Source of the DNA: an uncultured Solobacterium sp.
GTDB taxonomy: Bacteria > Bacillota_I > Bacilli_A > Erysipelotrichales > Erysipelotrichaceae
Assembly: GCA_900547815.1 (NCBI GenBank)
Contig: URHY01000001.1
Span: 10,688-74,687 of the forward strand
Direction of reading: 5' to 3'
Length of the DNA stretch: 64,000 bases
Of the stretch, positions 6,738-15,889 are shown in pieces; position 1 is the first letter of the stretch, and every line of letters begins with the position of its first letter. The notes under the pieces are model-generated. The model saw only the letters and a program-made list of their open reading frames with translations. It had not been told where the DNA came from and searched no databases. A program made the translations under genes and the position numbers.

Positions 6738-8006
6738 GTGCAAGATAAGTTTAGCCGTATACTAATAGGTAATGTTTTAAAGAGCATTCGAACAGAGAAA
6801 AAGATTCCTATAAAAAAAGTTGCACAGAATATGGATGTGAGTGAAGCGACAATTTCACAATTTGAAACTGGTAAGAATAAACCAACAAATGAGAAGATTG
6901 CTTTGTTTACAGAAATATGTGGGCAAACATTTAATTTTGATTTGGATAGAAATCTAATTATAGATCGTGTATATGATATTTATGGTTTGTATACAGATTT
7001 AAAAAAAGAAGAGTTGAATGAAACTATTAAAATAGTAAAAGATATACATAATATTGCTTGTTCTTATGCTAGATTTGAATATTATCTGATTCTGTATATG
7101 GATGCTATCATTAACCAAAAAGATGTGGATACAGCTTTATATAAAGGAATTATTGAATTAGGAAAGAATAACTTTTCGGTTAGGGAATTATCCATTTATT
7201 ACGATATAATGGCATTAGAGAAGATATATTCGAATGAAATAAAAGAAGCATTAGGATACTTAGATAAGGCGTTATCTAATAAGGGTAATCATTTAATGAT
7301 AAATTACCATTATTGCAGTATTTACTTGGATTTAGGATATTTTAATTTGGCACAGCAGTATATTCATAAGAGTTTAAGAATGGCAGTTCAACAATTGTCT
7401 TTCGATCGATTATATTATTTGCTGTTGAATCAAGGTGTACTTTACATGTATACATCTCGTTATGATGAAGCAAATAATCTGTTTTTAAAGCTATTAAATG
7501 AATCCATTAAAAGACAAAATGAAATCATGAAGTATTGTATTTTATCAAATTTAGTTTTTACTTCGCTGATTCAAAAAGATATAAAAAGCGGATTTGATTA
7601 TCTAAACAGAATCGATGAACAATTTACAGATGACTTAGATTTAAAAATGTATAAATGTCTTCTATACTATTTTAGCCATGAATATACGAAATCAAAAGAG
7701 TGTATTGCTTCTTTTTTAAGAGATGTAAAGAATTCAAAATATCATGAGAATTTTATCCGTGCTTTAAAATGTATGATGGATAATAAACCTATGAAAGCCA
7801 TCGATAATTTTGAAACCTGTTATCAAATCGCATTAAAAAATGGACAATATGATAGAGCAATTTTTGTTTTAAAACAATTGAATGAGTTATATCTTGATTG
7901 TGGATTACAAAATAAATTAAGAAAAGTGAAAGAATTACAAGAAAATTTCTACAAGATGTCATATGCGAATCAAATAATTGAAGATATAGAGCTAAAACTT
8001 AATTAA
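6738..8006 (+). CDS. HTH-TPR transcriptional regulator, RRNPP/Rgg-like (copy 1)
   Basis: 422 residues. An N-terminal Cro/C1-type helix-turn-helix (about 10-65; IPIKKVAQNMDVSEATISQFETGK) is followed by about 350 residues of TPR-like helical repeats, the layout of peptide-sensing RRNPP regulators. The GTG start at 6738 is supported by AAAGGTG upstream and by the matching arrangement in copy 2. It is clearly homologous to 9787-11058; the last 35 residues (LQNKLRKVKELQENFYKMSY onward) are nearly identical. No cognate peptide gene is obvious beside it. It probably controls the ABC/bacteriocin-type genes downstream, but this is inference from position. Confidence 0.85.
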   Translation: MQDKFSRILIGNVLKSIRTEKKIPIKKVAQNMDVSEATISQFETGKNKPTNEKIALFTEICGQTFNFDLDRNLIIDRVYDIYGLYTDLKKEELNETIKIVKDIHNIACSYARFEYYLILYMDAIINQKDVDTALYKGIIELGKNNFSVRELSIYYDIMALEKIYSNEIKEALGYLDKALSNKGNHLMINYHYCSIYLDLGYFNLAQQYIHKSLRMAVQQLSFDRLYYLLLNQGVLYMYTSRYDEANNLFLKLLNESIKRQNEIMKYCILSNLVFTSLIQKDIKSGFDYLNRIDEQFTDDLDLKMYKCLLYYFSHEYTKSKECIASFLRDVKNSKYHENFIRALKCMMDNKPMKAIDNFETCYQIALKNGQYDRAIFVLKQLNELYLDCGLQNKLRKVKELQENFYKMSYANQIIEDIELKLN

Positions 8007-8262
8007 AAAATTAGGATTGTCTTTTAAAGGCTATTCGTATATATTGAATTTAGAAGAGCTCTTTTAGAAGAAAGTATATTTAAAATGAAATAATCACTTT
8101 ATAATTATTGTTTTAAAAATAGAGACAATATAATCATATTCAATGCAAGAATTAATGCATTGGCAAAGCTAAGTCTAGATGAGTATGAACAATTAAAAAA
8201 TGTGATTTAGATACAAAAAACACAATTACTAAAATTTTATAATAAGAAAGAGGGTGTCTTAA
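8007..8262. repeat. Tail repeat R1 after regulator copy 1
   Basis: The regulator's 3' end and this downstream stretch recur, in diverged form, after copy 2 (11059 to about 11150) and again at 11373-11570. All start AACTTAATTAAAAA. R1 and R3 also share the CAATGCAAGAA.TAATGCA block. These are remnants of a repeated regulator-plus-downstream unit. Confidence 0.7.
8094..8210 (+). pseudogene. Coding relic resembling the N-terminus of a radical-SAM peptide maturase
   Basis: An open frame ending at TAG 8208-8210 reads NIIIFNARINALAKLSLDEY followed by EQLKNVI. This resembles the short N-terminal segment (YN...GA..KLS..EY..L) that precedes the radical-SAM core in SPASM-type peptide-modifying enzymes. 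There is no start codon or ribosome binding site and nothing of the SAM domain follows. A further decayed copy with three or more changes is at 11520-11570. The family call is tentative. Confidence 0.3.
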
Positions 8263-8478
8263 ATGAAAAAATATGTGGATGCATTCCTTGTGATTATAGG
8301 ATTATTAATTATTGTTGGTACAGTAATCTGTTATTTATTCTATAATTTAAATTCAACTACCATGTATGCCATCTGTGGCATTGTTCTAGTAATAATGGTT
8401 GTATTACTATATATTAGAAACTATAAGAACAATCATTATGGTGGCAAATTCAAAAATGATTTTCCTGATGCACATTAA
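8263..8478 (+). CDS. Small membrane protein with two transmembrane segments
   Basis: 71 residues with a good AGAAAGAGGGTG ribosome binding site. Two hydrophobic segments (about residues 7-30 and 36-53) are followed by a short basic then acidic tail (RNYKNNHYGGKFKNDFPDAH). Not recognised. It sits between the regulator and a broken lysozyme gene of a conjugative element. It could be a host-range or immunity-type small membrane protein, or debris of that element. Confidence 0.6.
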   Translation: MKKYVDAFLVIIGLLIIVGTVICYLFYNLNSTTMYAICGIVLVIMVVLLYIRNYKNNHYGGKFKNDFPDAH

Positions 8479-8617
8479 TCCAATTATTATTGATTTTATG
8501 TGTGAATTAAGTTTTCTCAATAAAAGAGTGTCACTTGTTTATGGTGATACTTTTTTGACTGTTTATTTCTCGTTTTCATCAACATAGATACACCCAAAAT
8601 TTATTGGAACATTTAGT

Positions 8618-9553
8618 GTGTTGGCACAGGATGGTGGATCAAATAGTGCAATTGTTTCTCTAAGTGATGAAGTCATTGTGTATGAAGATACAATTCGAAA
8701 ATGTGCAAAAGAATATGATATTGAGGATTATGTCTCTTTGTTGCAGGCTATTATGATGCAGGAGTCAGGAGGAAAAGAAAATGATCCAATGCAGGCAAGT
8801 GAGTCAGGGTATAATACAAAATATCCTAGAGTACCTAATGGAATTACGGATCCTGAGTATTCCATTGAAGTGGGAACACATACTTTTTCAGATTGTTTAA
8901 AGAAAGCAAAAGTAAAGGATTCATCCGACACAGAACGTATATATTTGGCTTTGCAAGGATATAATTACGGCTCTGGCTATATTGAATGGGCAATTCGTAA
9001 TTTTGGTGGATATTCTAAATATAATGCATAACAGTTTTCTGACAATAAAAAACAAGAGTTAAATGTATCCGGCTATGGGGATCCTTCTTATGTTGATCAT
9101 GTTATGAGATATGTAGGGATCACTTTTAGAGGAGGTACAAATCCTAATTTGAATAATCTAGAAGCCTGGGTGACAAAGAATCCATACGCACAGGCCGGAT
9201 TATATGGACAATGTACATGGTTTGCTTGGGGAAGATTCTATGAATTATATGGCTATGATCCTGGCTTTAGTGGAGATGGAAGTAGTTGTGTGAAGGAATT
9301 GGTGGCAGCATATCCAGATAAATTTGAACGATCTTCTTCGCCAAAAGCTGGTGCAGTGTTCTCTGCTATTGGACACAATCATGTTGGTATAGTCATTACA
9401 GTAAAAGATAATACATTAACTGTTCAAGAAGGCAATCTTGATGGCATTACAAATACGTTTCAAGACGCAAAAAAAGATTGGTAAACAAAATCCTACACGT
9501 TAGATCAATTAAGATCTATATACGGAGGAGTAGTGTTTGCTAATCCAAAATAA
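8618..9553 (+). pseudogene. Broken ICE-type bifunctional lysozyme/CHAP hydrolase (CwlT/Tn916 Orf14-like)
   Basis: One reading frame is interrupted by two TAA codons, at 9029-9031 and 9482-9484. Part 1 is the lysozyme-like domain (AIMMQESGG with the catalytic Glu, DPMQASES, LQGYNYGSGYIEWA). After the first stop the same frame continues QFSDNKKQELNVSGYGDPSY and then the CHAP domain (GQCTWFAWG with catalytic Cys, GHNHVGIV with His). After the second stop it continues TKSYTLDQLRSIYGGVVFAN and stops at 9551-9553. Both stops are one C-to-T change from CAA. The N-terminal membrane anchor is also missing. In conjugative elements this protein opens the cell wall for the secretion channel. Confidence 0.8.
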
Positions 9554-9573
9554 AAGTATGATTATCACAGTGC

Positions 9574-9745
9574 CTCGATTGAAGATGATATGATAGATAA
9601 TAAGCATATATTATCAAATAATATAAATATGTTGTATTTTCTTAATTAAATATTGCATATTGAATGAATATTAATAAACGATTAGAATTAATCATAAGAA
9701 ATATAAAATAATGTTTGGTTTATGATTTAAGATGTATATATAAAG
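9574..9745. repeat. 172-bp direct repeat, copy 2 (regulator leader)
   Basis: Identical to 6522-6693. It serves as leader of the second regulator. Confidence 0.95.
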
Positions 9746-9786
9746 GAAATGAACCATCATTTGCATTGGAAACAAAGGTGAGAAAT

Positions 9787-11058
9787 GTGTCAAATAATAT
9801 AAATAGGTCATTGATTGGCAATATTTTAAAGAGCATTAGGGTTGAAAAAAATATTCCAATGAAAAAAATAGCATCTGCTTTGAAAGTAAGTGAATCTACT
9901 GTTTCCCAGATTGAAACAGGTAAGAATTCAGCAACTAAAGAGAAGATAAATGAAATTTGTCATGTATGTGGTTGTTCGTTTGATTATAAAACCGATAGAA
10001 AAAAGATGATTGATTTAGTTCTGTATATTTATGCTCAATATTCAAATTTATCAACAGATGAAATGAATTCTACAATAGAAGAAGTTAAAAACAATTCTTT
10101 CATTAGCTGCTCTTATGCACGATTTGAATATTATCTAATTCTATATATGGATGGAATTATCAATCAAAATAATGAAGATGCACAACTGTTTAAAAGAATT
10201 CTTGAAATAGGAAAAAGTTCATTTTCAAATAAGGAATTATCTATTTATTATGATATAAAAGCGCTAGAAAAAATGTATTTGAACGATAGTATAAAAGCTT
10301 TGGAGTATTTAAATCAATCGCGATTATATGATAATGAGTTTTTAATGAATCATTATCATTATTGCAGTATTTATTTGAATTTGGGATATTATACTTTGGC
10401 ACAAAAATATATTCGCAAAAGTATAGAGATTGCGATTAAAGAAGTTTCTTTTGAAAGATTATGTTATTTATTATTGAACCAAGGAGTACTGTATTTGAAT
10501 ACAGAACAATATGTTGAAGCTGAAAATTTGAATCTAAAGCTGTTAAAAGAATCAAAAATACGAAATGAAGAATTTCTAAAATATTGTATTCTATCTAATT
10601 TAGTATTGATTTCTTTACTACAAAAGAATTATGAGAATGGATTTAAGTATTTAGGAATGGTAGATCAGAAATACTTGGAAGACGATTATGATTTAGTTTT
10701 GTATAGGATTTTGCTTCATTTATTTATTAAAGATTATACATTAGCAAAAAAATATATACGACAATCTCTAAGTAACAATAGTATAGGTAAATATTATAAG
10801 AATTTCTTTCAAGGTTTAAAATACTTGATTGATAATAAGCGTGAAAAGGCTATTGAGCGTATAGAAAGTTGCTATAATTTAGCTTTGACTGCAGGTGAAG
10901 TTGACAGAGCTATGTTAGTTTTAAAACTACTAAATGAGTTATATCTTGATTGTAGATTACAAAATAAATTAAGAAAAGTGAAAGAATTACAAGAAAATTT
11001 CTACAAAATGTCATATGCGAACCAAATAATTGAAGATATAGGGCTAAAACTTAATTAA
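9787..11058 (+). CDS. HTH-TPR transcriptional regulator, RRNPP/Rgg-like (copy 2)
   Basis: 424 residues from GTG 9787. This start matches the GTG start of copy 1 and follows AACAAAGGTGAG; an upstream ATG at 9715 lies inside the repeated leader and is not preferred. HTH at about 10-65 (IPMKKIASALKVSESTVSQIETGK), then TPR-like helices to the end. Similarity to copy 1 is moderate in the body but almost complete in the last 35 residues, so the tail has been homogenised or strongly conserved. Diverged mid-regions suggest different peptide or DNA specificity. The ABC cluster begins 630 bases downstream. Confidence 0.85.
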   Translation: MSNNINRSLIGNILKSIRVEKNIPMKKIASALKVSESTVSQIETGKNSATKEKINEICHVCGCSFDYKTDRKKMIDLVLYIYAQYSNLSTDEMNSTIEEVKNNSFISCSYARFEYYLILYMDGIINQNNEDAQLFKRILEIGKSSFSNKELSIYYDIKALEKMYLNDSIKALEYLNQSRLYDNEFLMNHYHYCSIYLNLGYYTLAQKYIRKSIEIAIKEVSFERLCYLLLNQGVLYLNTEQYVEAENLNLKLLKESKIRNEEFLKYCILSNLVLISLLQKNYENGFKYLGMVDQKYLEDDYDLVLYRILLHLFIKDYTLAKKYIRQSLSNNSIGKYYKNFFQGLKYLIDNKREKAIERIESCYNLALTAGEVDRAMLVLKLLNELYLDCRLQNKLRKVKELQENFYKMSYANQIIEDIGLKLN

Positions 11059-11235
11059 AAAATTGATATTGTTTTTTTATTACAATTACTTTATATTGAA
11101 ATTAGAAAGAGCATTTTAATCAATTGAATTGTAATGAAATATATTATAGTTCATATTTTGTGAGCTGGCTTTAGGGTATCATTCTCAAGGTTTAGCTCAT
11201 GAAGTGACGTCAAATATACTATATTATAATTGGAA

Positions 11236-11264
11236 TTGACATAAGTATACTGCTTATGTATGTA
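11236..11264 (+). promoter_or_regulatory. Promoter with a palindrome in its spacer
   Basis: TTGACA 11236-11241 and TATGTA 11259-11264 are separated by 17 bases. The palindrome ACATAAG-7-CTTATGT fills the spacer, a natural operator position. The transcript would run straight into the terminator at 11274, giving a very short RNA unless termination is relieved. Confidence 0.5.
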
Positions 11265-11273
11265 TTCAAAATG

Positions 11274-11319
11274 GTATCCTTCTCCGTCTTAAAACAACGG
11301 AAGCTTGGATACTTTTTTT
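11274..11319 (+). terminator. Rho-independent terminator in the regulator-ABC intergenic region
   Basis: GTATCC 11274-11279 pairs with GGATAC 11307-11312, with further inner pairing (CTCCG/CGG), followed by seven T (11313-11319). It lies directly after the promoter at 11236, suggesting attenuation or a tiny RNA. Confidence 0.75.
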
Positions 11320-11372
11320 GATTTGTCTTATTTATTCGAAATTCTTTTAATGATTCTATTACGTATTATGAA

Positions 11373-11570
11373 AAACTTAATTAAAAAGTTGATATTGCTT
11401 TTTTATTACAATTAATTTATTCTGAAATCAGAAAGAGTTTTTTTTAATGGATATTTGCAATTGCAATGAAACGATCACTATATAATACTTGTTTTTTAAA
11501 TGGTGACAATACAATCATATTCAATGCAAGAACTAATGCACCGGCTAAACCAAGTCTAGTGGAAATATAG
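11373..11570. repeat. Tail repeat R3, remnant of a third regulator unit
   Basis: It begins with AACTTAATTAAAAAGTTGAT, the sequence around a regulator stop codon, and runs on like R2 and R1. It ends with the decayed maturase-like relic (FNARTNAPAKPSLVEI, TAG at 11568). The regulator body that should precede it is gone. Apart from this, the 11059-11685 gap holds only the promoter and terminator listed above. Confidence 0.65.
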
Positions 11571-11685
11571 TATCTATGAGATAAATAAAGTGTAAACCGA
11601 ATTATGGATTTAAGCTATAAGTATTTAAGAGATAACATTTTGTTGTCTCTTATTATTTAGGAAAGGAATATGGGGGAATATATAT

Positions 11686-12564
11686 ATGGAAATACTCAAA
11701 GTAGAAGGTGTTTCAAAACAGATTAAAAATCATAGGATTTTAGATAATATTAGTTTTTCAATATTTGAAAATGAAATTGTAGGATTGATTGGGCCAAATG
11801 GTGCTGGAAAAAGTACAATTATGAAATGTATTACAGGACTATATCATATGAACGAAGGGAAAATTACTATCTGTGGACATGATTTAAAGAGCGATTCATC
11901 CAATGCGTTAAAAAATATAGGTGTAAGTATTGAATATCCATCTTTATATCCAGAGTTATCTGGACATGAACATTTTAAAATCATGGCAAATTGGAAGCAT
12001 TTAGATTCTAAAAGAATTGAGGAAATGGAGCAATTCAGTGATTTAAAGGATGGCTTATATCGAGCCACAGAACATTATTCGATGGGAATGAAACAAAGAT
12101 TAGTATTGGCTTTGGCTATGATGTCCAAACCTAAATTGCTTATTATTGATGAGCCTACGAATGGTTTAGATCCACAAGCTATATTTGATTTAAGAAATAA
12201 GCTTTTAACTATACGAAATGAAGGAACAAGTATTTTATTATCTTCTCATCAGCTAAGTGAACTCGATAAATTAGCTGATCGAGCTTTATTTATTAAAAGT
12301 GGAAAGTTGATCAAAGAGAAGAATATGGACGAACTTCGTCAAAATCATTCGATTTATCGATTAGAAGTTTCTAATCCGAAAGATGTATTGCTTCTTTTAA
12401 AAAATTCTTTTATTAAAGAGCATGTTCTTTACATGCAATGTGATTCCAAAGAAGAATTTTCTAAATCCTTGCAAATACTGATTCAAAATGACATTTTAGT
12501 GTATTCTTTAGCTGAAGTACATCAGGATTTGGAAACATATTATAAGGAATTATATAAGGGTTAA
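11686..12564 (+). CDS. ABC transporter ATPase, BcrA/LanF type
   Basis: 292 residues. Walker A GPNGAGKST (36-44), a signature variant YSMGMKQR and Walker B LLIIDEPTNGLD, then the switch His in SSHQLSELD. The C-terminal 80 residues form the small regulatory extension usual in this subfamily. It powers the two permeases that follow (12569 and 13581), separated by only 4 bases each. Transporters of this ATPase plus two-permease layout export or expel antimicrobial peptides (lantibiotic immunity LanFEG, bacitracin BcrAB). The substrate here is unknown. Confidence 0.9.
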   Translation: MEILKVEGVSKQIKNHRILDNISFSIFENEIVGLIGPNGAGKSTIMKCITGLYHMNEGKITICGHDLKSDSSNALKNIGVSIEYPSLYPELSGHEHFKIMANWKHLDSKRIEEMEQFSDLKDGLYRATEHYSMGMKQRLVLALAMMSKPKLLIIDEPTNGLDPQAIFDLRNKLLTIRNEGTSILLSSHQLSELDKLADRALFIKSGKLIKEKNMDELRQNHSIYRLEVSNPKDVLLLLKNSFIKEHVLYMQCDSKEEFSKSLQILIQNDILVYSLAEVHQDLETYYKELYKG

Positions 12565-12568
12565 GCGT

Positions 12569-13576
12569 ATGTTATTAAAAAATGAATTTAAATTTCTTTT
12601 TTCAAAAAGAAATATTCTAGCATTGATCCTTGTTTTAATTAGCGTTTTATCCGTGTATTTTTTTAAATACAATACTGAATATGAACAATATGCATCCAAT
12701 CAAATCATGTATTATTATGAAACGTTAAATGAAGAAAACCAAAGAATCAATATTCTTCCAAAAGAAAAACTGAATGCCTTTTTTAGAGAGGATAGTATTT
12801 ATTGTCAAAAGTTATTAAGTGATTGGAAAAATGACGAGGATGCAAAAATTATCGCAAAAGATATGTATGATAGGGATCAAAATATTTTAAAATATATTGA
12901 TTCAGGTATGGATTTATCCAATTTTAAATCGATTCTTCAAAAAAATAAACAAGACTTAAAAAAACGAATTCAAATGGAAAAAACATATATTGAAAATGAA
13001 TATTACGACTTTGTATATCAAAATAAACCGACGGGTTGTTATTTGATGGTGCAATTTTTAAAAGGAAACAATCTTTTCTTTTATTTATTCATGATTTTGA
13101 TTCTAGTGTGGAATGTGGATATATGGTCTAAAGATTTAGAAAACAATACATTTCGATATTTATTTACAATAGGGAAAAGTCGTAAATATGTATATATACT
13201 TCGCGCGTTGTTACATATTTTTATCACTGTTTTTTTTAGTATACTATTTTTCGTTGTATTGTATTTGATTGGATATATATATTGTGGAAGTGGCATAGAG
13301 TTATTGATTGGAACAACACCGGTGATTACTTACTTGTCTCATCATATTCTTTCTGTACTTGGATGGGTTTTGTTTAGTGCTTCATGCATACAATGTTTAT
13401 CTTTGTTGACGAAAAATAAAGGAATGAGTCTAATGTTGACGGGATTATTATTTGTTTTTATGTATACATATTTGCATATAGAAACTTTATGGGCCTATAC
13501 ATCTTTGTTTTTTATAGGCGCAATATGCATACAGTTCATTTCATGTCTCTATTTAGAAAGATTGGATTTAGGTTAA
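12569..13576 (+). CDS. ABC-2 type permease, LanE/G-like (set 1)
   Basis: 335 residues. One transmembrane segment near the N-terminus (about 14-30), a soluble extracytoplasmic loop of about 135 residues, then a cluster of five segments in the C-terminal half (from about 168 on). This is the topology of bacitracin/lantibiotic-type ABC-2 permeases. It starts 4 bases after the ATPase stop and is followed at 4 bases by the next permease, so the three are one transcription unit. The large external loop may contact a peptide substrate. Confidence 0.8.
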   Translation: MLLKNEFKFLFSKRNILALILVLISVLSVYFFKYNTEYEQYASNQIMYYYETLNEENQRINILPKEKLNAFFREDSIYCQKLLSDWKNDEDAKIIAKDMYDRDQNILKYIDSGMDLSNFKSILQKNKQDLKKRIQMEKTYIENEYYDFVYQNKPTGCYLMVQFLKGNNLFFYLFMILILVWNVDIWSKDLENNTFRYLFTIGKSRKYVYILRALLHIFITVFFSILFFVVLYLIGYIYCGSGIELLIGTTPVITYLSHHILSVLGWVLFSASCIQCLSLLTKNKGMSLMLTGLLFVFMYTYLHIETLWAYTSLFFIGAICIQFISCLYLERLDLG

Positions 13577-13580
13577 GTTT

Positions 13581-14906
13581 ATGAGTTTAGAAATAAAAAG
13601 TGTATTAAAGAATAAAGTGAGTGCTGTTATCTTTTTCATTTTATTAGTATTGAACATGGTGCAAGTACCAAATTATATGGGACATGAGTATGATGTGGAA
13701 CAGAATATGAATATTTTTGAAACGCAGATTCAACAATACCAAAGAGCTTTATCAGATATCAATCTGCAATACATGGCCGTAAAACATATGAGTGCAGAGG
13801 AAAAGGTGTATTGGAATAGTTATCAGGATTATTTAAGCTGGGCTATTGATAATGCCAAAGCTGGATGGAATTTATTTAACAAATATGGAAAAGAAGTTTT
13901 TAAAAATAAAGGATTAATAAAAAGATATAATGAAATTACATTATGGGATAAGCTGTATCATTTGGATACTTTAAAAAAGAATGGTGATGAAAAATTTATG
14001 CGCCAAGTTCATAAATTAGGCTTTGAAGAAGCAGATATTTTATTTGATCAGAGTCGGATTTTTATGATTGGAAGCCAAATATCTCAAAATAAAAAAGAGG
14101 ATTATAGAACCGTTGAATTATCTGTTCAAGAACAGCTACATCAATTAGAAACAAATACGGAACAATATGTAGGAAAAGGTCCATGGTATTTTTTAGCACA
14201 CCAGTTAAGAATAGACAGTTCATTTGCGTATTTGTTTATGCCTTTATGTTTGATTTATTGTGTTGTTGTTTTAATGTACGAAAAAAAGACAGGTGTTTTT
14301 GAGCTCGAACAATTAAATGATGTGCACTTTTTCGTACACATACAAGTAAAATTATTTATAGCTTTTTTACTTCTTATGATTGCATCAATTGGTATTCCTT
14401 TTCTTTTGCTAGGAATTAGTAATGGCTTTGCAGGATGGGATACATGGCTGTTGGCTGACACTAAACATTTTTTCTCTTTTAAAAGGATGTATCATACAGA
14501 CAATTATGTCATAAATAATATGTCTGAATATTATGCGACAGAACAAGGATTTATACCTGATTTATCTTTTATTCCATTATGGAAAGCTTTAATAATATCT
14601 TTACCATTAATTCTTCTAAAATTAGAACTTTATATTCAAATGGCTATGTTTTGTGTATATACCTTCACGAAAACAGGATTTAATTATTTATCTGGAATAA
14701 TTTGTATTATTTTACATGTCCTCAGTCAAAGAATGGATTTGATATCTTTTATAAATCCATTTAGTATAACCCCAAGTTTGAGTGTTTTATCGGGTTGTGG
14801 CATGCAAAATTGGTTGAATTCGATTTGTATATGTGCCGTTTTTATTTTTGTTTTACTATTTATAAATTATGTGAGTGTTCGACAGAAAGATAAGATGAGC
14901 TTATGA
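13581..14906 (+). CDS. ABC-2 type permease, LanE/G-like (set 1, second)
   Basis: 441 residues with the same plan as its neighbour: an N-terminal transmembrane segment (about 12-28), an external domain of about 180 residues, then several membrane segments (about 213-433). The external domain is longer than in the first permease and predicted helical. It is the third gene of the set and is followed by 111 bases of AT-rich sequence before the next ATPase. It probably forms the heterodimeric membrane channel with the 12569 product. Confidence 0.8.
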   Translation: MSLEIKSVLKNKVSAVIFFILLVLNMVQVPNYMGHEYDVEQNMNIFETQIQQYQRALSDINLQYMAVKHMSAEEKVYWNSYQDYLSWAIDNAKAGWNLFNKYGKEVFKNKGLIKRYNEITLWDKLYHLDTLKKNGDEKFMRQVHKLGFEEADILFDQSRIFMIGSQISQNKKEDYRTVELSVQEQLHQLETNTEQYVGKGPWYFLAHQLRIDSSFAYLFMPLCLIYCVVVLMYEKKTGVFELEQLNDVHFFVHIQVKLFIAFLLLMIASIGIPFLLLGISNGFAGWDTWLLADTKHFFSFKRMYHTDNYVINNMSEYYATEQGFIPDLSFIPLWKALIISLPLILLKLELYIQMAMFCVYTFTKTGFNYLSGIICIILHVLSQRMDLISFINPFSITPSLSVLSGCGMQNWLNSICICAVFIFVLLFINYVSVRQKDKMSL

Positions 14907-15017
14907 AAAAAATATTGTTGTATAGAAAATGATAAAAGAAATGTTTTGATTTACATTTACTTTTGTAACATTTTCAATTGTTCTAACTTCTAACTAAAAA
15001 AAGGAGGGCTATTTATA

Positions 15018-15887
15018 ATGATAAAACAAAATGTTTTAGATGTTTTAAATTTGTGTAAGTCATATGGCAATCATTTAGTGTTAGATGATATTTCGTTCTC
15101 TATTCGAGAAAATGAAATTGTAGGTTTTATTGGTCCTAATGGTGCAGGTAAAAGTACATTAATGAAATGTTTATGCGGGTTAATTCATATGGATTCTGGA
15201 AATGTTACTATATGTGGTCATGATATACAAAGTCAAAGAGAGAAGGCTTTGTCGCATCAGGCTAGTTTGATTGAAAGTCCAGGACTTTTCTTTAATATGA
15301 CTGGTTATGAAAATCTTGAGATATTTGCCAGCTTAAAAAATGTATCGAAAGATAAACTACAACAAATGGCAGATTATACACGAATAGGAGATTATTTAAA
15401 GAAGCCTGTATCTAGCTATTCTTTAGGTATGAAACAAAGATTAGCACTTTCTATTGCATTGCTATCTTCTCCACAATTCCTAATGTTAGATGAGCCTATG
15501 AATGGATTGGATCCATCGGGTGTATTTGAATTGCGAAAAGAGCTTCGTAAAATGGTGGATGAACAAGGAATGTCTTTATTGATTTCTAGCCATCAATTAA
15601 ATGAAATTGAAAAGATTGCTGATCGAATTATTTATATTGAAAATGGTAAAATTAAAGAGGTAGAAAAACAAGAGCAGACAATCACATATCAAATTAGGGT
15701 GAATAAAATAATAACAGACCACCAGTTTAGAAAACTATCAGATTTTCTATATGAATTTTCTATTCAAAACCAAAATGAGCTATCCGTATATTTACGCAAA
15801 TTAGAAAGAGAAGACGTTCAGCTGCTGGATATCACTAATACAAGCGATGATTTAGAGAATATGTATACAAGAATTTATGGAGAATAG
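15018..15887 (+). CDS. ABC transporter ATPase, BcrA/LanF type (set 2)
   Basis: 289 residues with a strong AAGGAGG ribosome binding site. Walker A GPNGAGKST (39-47), signature YSLGMKQR, Walker B FLMLDEPMNGLD, switch His in SSHQLNEIE. It is closely related to the 11686 product over the nucleotide-binding domain, so the two sets probably arose by duplication. The C-terminal extension is diverged. It drives the permeases at 15890 and 17007. Confidence 0.9.
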   Translation: MIKQNVLDVLNLCKSYGNHLVLDDISFSIRENEIVGFIGPNGAGKSTLMKCLCGLIHMDSGNVTICGHDIQSQREKALSHQASLIESPGLFFNMTGYENLEIFASLKNVSKDKLQQMADYTRIGDYLKKPVSSYSLGMKQRLALSIALLSSPQFLMLDEPMNGLDPSGVFELRKELRKMVDEQGMSLLISSHQLNEIEKIADRIIYIENGKIKEVEKQEQTITYQIRVNKIITDHQFRKLSDFLYEFSIQNQNELSVYLRKLEREDVQLLDITNTSDDLENMYTRIYGE

Positions 15888-15889
15888 AT

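Noticed and set aside
8618-9553. Reassignment of UAA to glutamine
   Set aside because: All neighbouring intact genes end at ordinary TAA codons; two C-to-T changes in a decaying gene are simpler.
11131-11400. Short hydrophobic frames as signal peptides for the regulators
   Set aside because: Candidates such as MKYIIVHIL lack a ribosome binding site or coincide with repeat remnants; not supportable.
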